In this document: piece by piece, positions 6,470-10,516 of the stretch | How positions within the stretch are numbered: position 1 is the stretch's first letter | Layout: each line of letters begins with the position of its first letter | Assembly: GCA_026984165.1 (NCBI GenBank) | Contig: JALSSQ010000201.1 | Location: 1 to 10,516 of the forward strand | Length of the DNA stretch: 10,516 nt | Origin: Sulfurovum sp. | GTDB taxonomy: Bacteria > Campylobacterota > Campylobacteria > Campylobacterales > Sulfurovaceae | Direction of reading: 5' to 3' | The notes under the pieces: model-generated | The model's database searches: none | Told to the model about the DNA's origin: nothing | What the model saw: the letters and a program-made list of their open reading frames with translations, nothing else | Made by a program: the position numbers and the translations under genes

Positions 6470-6943
6470 ATGAAAAAAAGTATTTTAAGTCTCGTTGCTT
6501 TGGCAGCATTGACTATGAGTGCAAATGCAACAGATTATAGAGCAGAAAAGCCAGAGGCATGGACAACAAAAAATGTTTACAATGGTGAAACACCAACAGA
6601 AAAAGGTGTAGAAGCAGCGATTAAAGCATTATATGGTGATGTAAAGCCTGTTGAAAGTGATGAGATTAAACTTAAAGCACCAAAAGTAGCAAGCAATGGT
6701 GGAGCAATACCAGTATCTGTAAAAACAGATATTCCTGCAAAGTCTATAGCCATTTTACAGGATGCTAACCCTGAAGCATTGGTGATTGTGTATAATGTTG
6801 TAGAAGGCTCTGAAGCGGATTATTCATTAAAAATAAAAATGAAAAAATCTGGTGCTATCACAGCAGTTGTTGAAGGTAAAGATGGAAAAATTTATTCTAA
6901 AAAGCTTTCATTAGAAGTGGCATTAGGTGGATGTGAAGGTTAA
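6470..6943 (+). CDS. soxY: SoxY, sulfur-carrier subunit with a GGCEG C-terminus
   Basis: A 157-residue protein, the covalent carrier of sulfur intermediates in the periplasmic Sox pathway. The signal peptide (1-20, cut after SANA) is of Sec type, without the twin-arginine motif found in classical SoxY. The mature part has the immunoglobulin-like SoxY fold pattern: IPVSVKTDIPAKSIAIL (80-96) and NPEALVIVYNV (100-110). The last residues are LGGCEG, with Cys155 third from the end, as in the swinging arm of SoxY; the usual ending is GGCGG, so Glu156 replaces a Gly. The ribosome site AAAGGA (6458-6463) precedes the ATG at 6470, preferred over an in-frame ATG at 6416 that lies upstream of the -10 box and would bury the signal peptide. 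soxZ follows after 49 bases. Confidence 0.9.
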   Translation: MKKSILSLVALAALTMSANATDYRAEKPEAWTTKNVYNGETPTEKGVEAAIKALYGDVKPVESDEIKLKAPKVASNGGAIPVSVKTDIPAKSIAILQDANPEALVIVYNVVEGSEADYSLKIKMKKSGAITAVVEGKDGKIYSKKLSLEVALGGCEG

Positions 6944-6992
6944 TCCTTTCGCAATCAACAACATAATATTATTAAGATATAAAGGAAACTAA

Positions 6993-7412
6993 ATGAAAAA
7001 ACTAATTCTAACACTTTCAAGTGTAGCATTTATGGTAACTATGATTAATGCCGAGGAAGCAAAAGCTCCTGCGACTGAGGCAGCAGCTCCAGCTGCAGCA
7101 GTAGCACCTGTTGAAGCAAAAATGAAAATCAAAGCAAAAGAAAAAGACGGCGTAGTCAAAGCAAAAGTTGCTATTTCTCATAATATGCTTACTTATGATC
7201 AAGCAAAGAAAAAAGGAAAAGAGGCTAACTTTATTACACATATTACTGGTACTGTAGGTGACAAAGTTGTATATGATGCATCAACAAGTCAGTTTCTATC
7301 TAAAAATCCATTGATTAAATTTAAGTTTCATGGGAAAAAAGGTGATGAACTTAAAATCACTTATACGCAACTCAAGGGTGAAGTATTCTTCGCAACTAAA
7401 AAAATCAAATAA
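6993..7412 (+). CDS. soxZ: SoxZ with its own signal peptide and Ala/Pro-rich linker
   Basis: A 139-residue protein. Residues 43-139 (about 97) match SoxZ, the partner that holds SoxY: KMKIKAKEKDGVVKAKVAISH, a VVYDASTSQFLSKNP stretch and the hallmark PLIKFKFHGKKGDELKITY (106-124). Before this lies a Sec-type signal peptide (1-20, cut after INA) and a linker of about 22 residues rich in Ala, Pro and Glu. Classical SoxZ has no signal and leaves the cell bound to Tat-exported SoxY, so here both subunits seem to be exported separately and to pair in the periplasm. No Cys is present, as usual for SoxZ. The ribosome site AAAGGAA (6981-6987) is five bases from the ATG. It is the last gene of the cluster, ending in a double hairpin. 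Confidence 0.9.
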   Translation: MKKLILTLSSVAFMVTMINAEEAKAPATEAAAPAAAVAPVEAKMKIKAKEKDGVVKAKVAISHNMLTYDQAKKKGKEANFITHITGTVGDKVVYDASTSQFLSKNPLIKFKFHGKKGDELKITYTQLKGEVFFATKKIK

Positions 7413-7423
7413 GTTGATTTTTT
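7398..7423. terminator. Hairpin across the soxZ stop codon
   Basis: A-rich arm ending ATCAA (7399-7408) pairs with TTGATTTTTT (7414-7423) around ATAAG. The stop codon of soxZ (7410-7412) lies in the loop. On the minus strand the 3' arm runs into seven T, so it could end transcription of the convergent gene at 7499-7963. It shares bases 7421-7423 with the next hairpin. Confidence 0.5.
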
Positions 7424-7451
7424 CAAACAGCTTTGCTGTTTGAAAGTTTTT
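7421..7451 (+). terminator. Intrinsic terminator of the sox cluster
   Basis: TTTCAAACAGC (7421-7431) pairs perfectly with GCTGTTTGAAA (7435-7445) around a TTT loop, followed by G and five T. The 11-base stem plus T run nine bases after the soxZ stop is a standard rho-independent terminator. Confidence 0.85.
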
Positions 7452-7498
7452 AAGATTAAATAATGTATTTAAAAAAATGTAGTATTTAGTTTTAAGAT

Positions 7499-7963
7499 TT
7501 ATACAAGTGTTTGATTCACTTCAAACCAGTGTATTACTTCTCTTTTAAGTGTCGCTTCTTCTCTTCTTTGAAAATGCGCAGAGAGGTCAAAATCTTTTTG
7601 ACCGTAACCTTCTTTGTATTCGTTGATAAACGCATTGTAATCAGACTCTTTGATGGCAGATATAGTATAGATAACTTTGTCATAGGCTAGATTCTCTATT
7701 GATATGCGCTCTCTTTTTGTTTCATTGAGGTTAATGCTTCCATATCTTGATGCCTCTTCTTGAGTCATGTTCATCTCTAAATAGGCACGCATAGAGGCAA
7801 ACATATGTTCAAATTGTGCCAAAGGGGTGTTGGCGCTATGGATAATGGTCGCAAGTGCCTGTGTGTATCCCCAAGAGCCAGAGATATCCAAATCTGCATC
7901 AAAGGCATATTTGAGTATCTCTTTTATATCATTGTTTGATTGAAGTTGCTTAAATGGTGACAT
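7499..7963 (-). CDS. Unknown small protein, third gene after rpsT and prfA
   Basis: A 154-residue protein I do not recognise. It has no signal peptide, membrane segment or Cys, and looks soluble and mostly helical, with charged stretches at the C-terminal half (for example QRREEATLKRE, about 131-141). There is a Trp-Gly-Tyr-rich patch (GSWGY, 29-33). The ATG is three bases after the prfA stop (TAG at 7969-7967), and AGGA inside the end of prfA, nine bases upstream, can serve as ribosome site. The tight spacing points to co-transcription and coupled translation with prfA, but no function follows from that alone. It is not prmC, the methyltransferase often found next to prfA, as its length and sequence do not fit. 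The 3' side has the hairpins at 7398-7445. Confidence 0.75.
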   Translation of the reverse strand: MSPFKQLQSNNDIKEILKYAFDADLDISGSWGYTQALATIIHSANTPLAQFEHMFASMRAYLEMNMTQEEASRYGSINLNETKRERISIENLAYDKVIYTISAIKESDYNAFINEYKEGYGQKDFDLSAHFQRREEATLKREVIHWFEVNQTLV

Positions 7964-7966
7964 TGC

Positions 7967-9034
7967 CTAAAGTCCTGCTTCTTTTATGGCTTCTGCTCTG
8001 GCGTGTGCAATGAGTGGTTCAAAAACGAGATTAAGGTTGCCGTTGTTCATGATATCATCAAGTGCATAGAGGGTAAGACCAATACGATGATCCGTTAATC
8101 TGTTTTGTGGGTAGTTATAGGTGCGTATCTTTTCTGAACGTGCACCTGTACCTACCTGGAGTTTTCTTTGGCTTGATGTTTGGGCAAGTTGCTTCTCAAG
8201 TTCTGCTTCATAGACTCTGGCTTTGAGCACTTTCATCGCTTTGGCTTTGTTTTTGTGTTGTGATTTCTCATCTTGTATGGCAGCTACGATACCCGTAGGA
8301 ATATGAGTCAGACGTACGGCTGAATCTGTTGTATTGACCGATTGCCCACCACAGCCACTGGAACGATAAACATCCATTTTAATATCATTGGGTTTTAGGT
8401 CTATCTCAACATCATCGACCTCTGGTATGACAGCCACCGTGATAGCGGAGGTATGTACACGTCCTTGTGTTTCTGTTTCTGGCACACGTTGAACACGATG
8501 GATTCCTGCATCGTATTTAAGCGTTGCATAAACAGAGTCACCGTTGATTTGTGCGATGAGCTCTTTGTATCCACCTGCTGTACCATCGGACGATGACATA
8601 ATTTCTATCTTCCATCCGACTTGCTCTGCATAGCGAGAGTACATACGAAAAACATCTGCAACAAAAAGTGCTGCTTCATCACCACCTGCTCCTGCACGGA
8701 GTTCCAAGATAATATTTTTATCATCATTTTTATCTTTTGGGAGCATAAGCACTTTTATCTCTGCTTCAAGTTGTGGAAGCATGGGTTCTAGTTCTGAAAG
8801 TTCTTCTTTTGCAAGTTCGCCTAATTCGGGATCACTTAAGAGTTCTTTGTTTTCGGCAATGGCCTCAGCAGTTTTGATGTAAAGTTTTGCCTTTTGGACA
8901 AGCGATGCGAGTCCTGACTGCTCTTTACTGAGTTCTGTCATTCGTGAAATATCTGAAGCGATATCCGGAGAAGAGAGAAGGGTATTGATCTCATCGTATC
9001 GATCTATAAATGGTTGTAATTTTTCTTTGAACAT
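7967..9034 (-). CDS. prfA: Peptide chain release factor 1
   Basis: A 355-residue protein, close to the 360 of E. coli RF1. It reads stop codons UAA and UAG and triggers release of the finished chain from the ribosome. Visible hallmarks are LRAGAGGDEAALF (112-124), the P-x-T stop-codon recognition motif as PET (185-187) inside HRVQRVPETETQGRVHTSA, and the catalytic GGQ (229-231) in SSGCGGQSVNTTDSA. The conserved SQHKNKAKA (258-266) and RTYNYPQNRLTDHRI (304-318) follow. P-x-T rather than SPF separates RF1 from RF2. The N-terminal helical domain (1-100) is complete. No strong ribosome site is seen before the ATG; only ACAAAG lies some 12 bases upstream. It lies between rpsT and an unknown gene. 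Confidence 0.97.
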   Translation of the reverse strand: MFKEKLQPFIDRYDEINTLLSSPDIASDISRMTELSKEQSGLASLVQKAKLYIKTAEAIAENKELLSDPELGELAKEELSELEPMLPQLEAEIKVLMLPKDKNDDKNIILELRAGAGGDEAALFVADVFRMYSRYAEQVGWKIEIMSSSDGTAGGYKELIAQINGDSVYATLKYDAGIHRVQRVPETETQGRVHTSAITVAVIPEVDDVEIDLKPNDIKMDVYRSSGCGGQSVNTTDSAVRLTHIPTGIVAAIQDEKSQHKNKAKAMKVLKARVYEAELEKQLAQTSSQRKLQVGTGARSEKIRTYNYPQNRLTDHRIGLTLYALDDIMNNGNLNLVFEPLIAHARAEAIKEAGL

Positions 9035-9063
9035 GGGTACAAACTTTGTGTTGGATTGTAGAT

Positions 9064-9069
9064 ATTATA
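9064..9069 (-). promoter_or_regulatory. Candidate -10 box for prfA
   Basis: On the minus strand TATAAT at 9069-9064 lies about 12 bases before a likely start near 9057, giving a leader of about 23 bases. The hairpin at 9075-9094 overlaps the position of a -35 box. If used, prfA would have its own promoter besides read-through from rpsT. Confidence 0.4.
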
Positions 9070-9074
9070 GGGTA

Positions 9075-9094
9075 ACTGACCTTTAGAGGTCAGT
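9075..9094. terminator. Hairpin between rpsT and prfA
   Basis: ACTGACCT (9075-9082) pairs perfectly with AGGTCAGT (9087-9094) around TTAG. It lies 24 bases after the rpsT stop, read on the minus strand. No T run follows on that strand, so full termination is unlikely; attenuation or RNA processing that sets the rpsT to prfA ratio is a fair guess. Confidence 0.45.
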
Positions 9095-9117
9095 CTAAGG
9101 ACAAAGAGAGATGAAAG

Positions 9118-9384
9118 CTATGCCTCTAGGTTATTTACCAATTTGTGAAGACGGCTTACTTTTCGAGCAGCAGTTGATTTTTTGATGAACCCTTTGCTTA
9201 CTAAAGAGTGGATAGTCTTGTTTGCTGTTTTGAATGCTGCCATTGCAGCTGTTTTGTCAGATGCTTCTACAGCCTCATGTACAGATTTGACGATATTTTT
9301 AATTCTTGTTCTGTAGTATCTGTTTCTTTCTGTTTTTTTTGCAGTAACCAAGATACGTTTTTTTGCTGATTTGTTGTTTGCCAT
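9118..9384 (-). CDS. rpsT: Ribosomal protein S20
   Basis: An 88-residue basic protein, the usual length. S20 binds 16S rRNA early in 30S assembly. The start MANNKSAKKRI, the RNYYRTRIKNIVK-like stretch (here RNRYYRTRIKNIVK, 21-34), the central TAAMAAFKTANKTIHSLVSKG region (45-65) and IKKSTAARKVSRLHKLVN (67-84) are typical. The ribosome site AAGGAAA is five or six bases before the ATG. It begins the minus-strand set rpsT, prfA, unknown gene. It is divergent from glmM over 171 bases. rpsT next to prfA is also the order in Campylobacter, which supports the lineage. Confidence 0.96.
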   Translation of the reverse strand: MANNKSAKKRILVTAKKTERNRYYRTRIKNIVKSVHEAVEASDKTAAMAAFKTANKTIHSLVSKGFIKKSTAARKVSRLHKLVNNLEA

Positions 9385-9512
9385 GATATTTCCTTAATTT
9401 CTGGATATTATTATTGCTCTGTATAGAGTGAAAATAGTTCGCGAATGATATCTTAAAAAAGTTTAAATATTTATTAAAATTGAACTTAACTTTAATATTA
9501 ATGAATTTCGGC

Positions 9513-9518
9513 TAAAAT
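9513..9518 (+). promoter_or_regulatory. Candidate -10 box for glmM
   Basis: TAAAAT preceded by GGC, as in the boxes before soxY and the DUF302 gene (GGGCTAWAAT). A start near 9525 gives a leader of about 31 bases. An alternative is CATAAT at 9522-9527. The rest of the 171-base rpsT-glmM region is AT-rich without other clear signals. Confidence 0.45.
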
Positions 9519-9543
9519 TAGCATAATATTTTATACAATAGAT

Positions 9544-9549
9544 AAAGGA
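9544..9549 (+). promoter_or_regulatory. Ribosome site AAAGGA that sets the TTG start of glmM
   Basis: It lies six bases before TTG at 9556. No ATG or GTG is available in frame between this site and the conserved LFGTDGVRG, so the TTG must be the start. Confidence 0.75.
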
Positions 9550-9555
9550 TATATT

Positions 9556-10516
9556 TTGGAATTATTTGGAACTGATGGTGTCAGAGGAAAAGCAGGAGAG
9601 AAGATATCGGCGATGAATGTCATGCGCTTGGCTATGGCAGCAGGTATATATTTTAAAAAATTTTCTAGAACAAATAAGATATTGGTAGGTAAAGACACAA
9701 GACGTAGTGGGTACATGATAGAAAATGCAATAGTATCTGGTTTGACAGCAGTTGGATTTGATGTGATTCAAATAGGTCCCATGCCTACACCTGCTATTGC
9801 CTTTTTAACTGCAAACATGCGGTGTGATGCGGGAATTATGATTACTGCAAGCCATAATTCCTATCCGGATAATGGTATTAAGTTTTTTGATTGGTTTGGT
9901 AATAAATTAAACCGTGAACGAGAAGAAGAAATAGAAGCAATATTTAAAGATGATGAACAAATTAATGCTGCACAGGTCACAGGAAAAAGTATTGGAAAAT
10001 CCAAACGAATAGATGATGTGGTTGGCAGGTATATTGTGCATATTAAAAATTCATTTCCTAAAACTACTACATTACGTGGGAAAAGGATTGTTATCGACTG
10101 TGCTAATGGAGCAGGATATATTGTTGCCCCTACAGTACTTGAGGAATTGGGTGCAGAAACTATTGTCATAGCAAATCAACCAAATGGTTTTAATATCAAT
10201 GAAGGGTGTGGCGCGATGCATCCTGAAAATCTTGCAAAAGTTGTATTGGACAAACGTGCAGATATAGGTTTGGCATTGGATGGAGATGCAGATAGATTGG
10301 TTATGGTAGATGAACAGGGTCAACAGATTGATGGGGACAAACTGATGGGTATTCTAGCAGTGTATGCGAAGGAACAAGGTACATTGAAAGGTGATGGTAT
10401 GGTTGCTACAGTGATGAGTAATCAGGGACTTGATGAGTATTTATCAGATAATGGATTGGTATTGTATCGTTCAATGGTGGGTGACAAAAATGTTGTTGCA
10501 ATGATGCAAGAAAAAG
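9556..10516 (+). CDS. glmM: Phosphoglucosamine mutase, 3' end outside the window
   Basis: The first 320 codons of an enzyme usually about 445 residues long. It converts glucosamine-6-phosphate to glucosamine-1-phosphate in the cytoplasm, on the way to UDP-N-acetylglucosamine for peptidoglycan and lipopolysaccharide. The start (M)ELFGTDGVRGKAGE is typical of GlmM. The catalytic phosphoserine is Ser99 in MITASHNSYPDNGIK (95-109). The metal-binding loop is LDGDADR (241-247, Asp242, 244, 246). GCGAMHPE (217-224) is the sugar-recognition region of domain 3. The short GlmM-type N-terminus and TASHN motif set it apart from phosphomannomutases. It starts at a TTG, with no stop up to the window edge. 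It is divergent from rpsT. Confidence 0.95.
   Translation, partial: MELFGTDGVRGKAGEKISAMNVMRLAMAAGIYFKKFSRTNKILVGKDTRRSGYMIENAIVSGLTAVGFDVIQIGPMPTPAIAFLTANMRCDAGIMITASHNSYPDNGIKFFDWFGNKLNREREEEIEAIFKDDEQINAAQVTGKSIGKSKRIDDVVGRYIVHIKNSFPKTTTLRGKRIVIDCANGAGYIVAPTVLEELGAETIVIANQPNGFNINEGCGAMHPENLAKVVLDKRADIGLALDGDADRLVMVDEQGQQIDGDKLMGILAVYAKEQGTLKGDGMVATVMSNQGLDEYLSDNGLVLYRSMVGDKNVVAMMQEK

Noticed and set aside
1..10516. CRISPR arrays, tRNA or rRNA genes, insertion sequences, phage or attachment sites
   Set aside because: No spaced repeats, no cloverleaf or rRNA-like stretch, no transposase or integrase, and no terminal inverted repeats were seen.

Overview
The window looks like chromosome from a sulfur-oxidising member of the Campylobacterota (a Sulfurovum/Sulfurimonas-like bacterium). 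The reasons are AT-rich DNA with A/G-rich ribosome sites (AAAGGA, AGGAGG), promoters of the Campylobacterota type (a -10 TATAAT or TAAAAT with little or no -35 box), a DUF3373-type outer-membrane protein, and a Sox cluster split so that soxC, soxD, soxY and soxZ stand together without soxX, soxA or soxB. The genus is inferred; nothing here fixes the species.

Layout from left to right. Positions 1-312 have no convincing gene but carry inverted repeats and -10-like boxes just before the first gene. Positions 313-1992 encode a DUF3373-like beta-barrel protein, ended by a strong hairpin. Positions 2144-3193 encode a periplasmic protein with two DUF302-like repeats and a CGKGKCG tail, with its own promoter. 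It converges on a small MOSC-domain gene on the minus strand (3226-3672). The 268-bp divergent region 3673-3940 carries a perfect FNR-type palindrome and a promoter for soxC. The soxC-soxD-soxY-soxZ cluster (3941-7412) ends in a double hairpin. On the minus strand, rpsT, prfA and an unknown small gene run from 9384 down to 7499. glmM starts at 9556 on the plus strand with a TTG codon and runs off the window.

How the genes work together. SoxC (molybdenum cofactor subunit) and SoxD (di-heme cytochrome c) form the sulfane dehydrogenase that oxidises the sulfur bound to the C-terminal cysteine of SoxY in the SoxYZ carrier. This permits complete oxidation of thiosulfate to sulfate. SoxXA and SoxB would have to come from elsewhere in the genome. 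The MOSC protein next to the molybdoenzyme may act in molybdenum cofactor handling, which is inference from position and family. rpsT, prfA and glmM are housekeeping genes for ribosome assembly, translation termination and cell-wall precursor synthesis.

The most interesting points are: SoxZ has its own Sec-type signal peptide and an Ala/Pro-rich linker, and SoxY also has a Sec-type rather than a Tat signal; SoxY ends GGCEG instead of the classical GGCGG; a perfect TTGAT-N4-ATCAA box lies upstream of soxC; and the DUF302 protein is an internal duplication with a bufferin-like Cys tail. I do not see a wholly new multi-gene system; the novelty is in the variant Sox carrier and the lone DUF302 protein.
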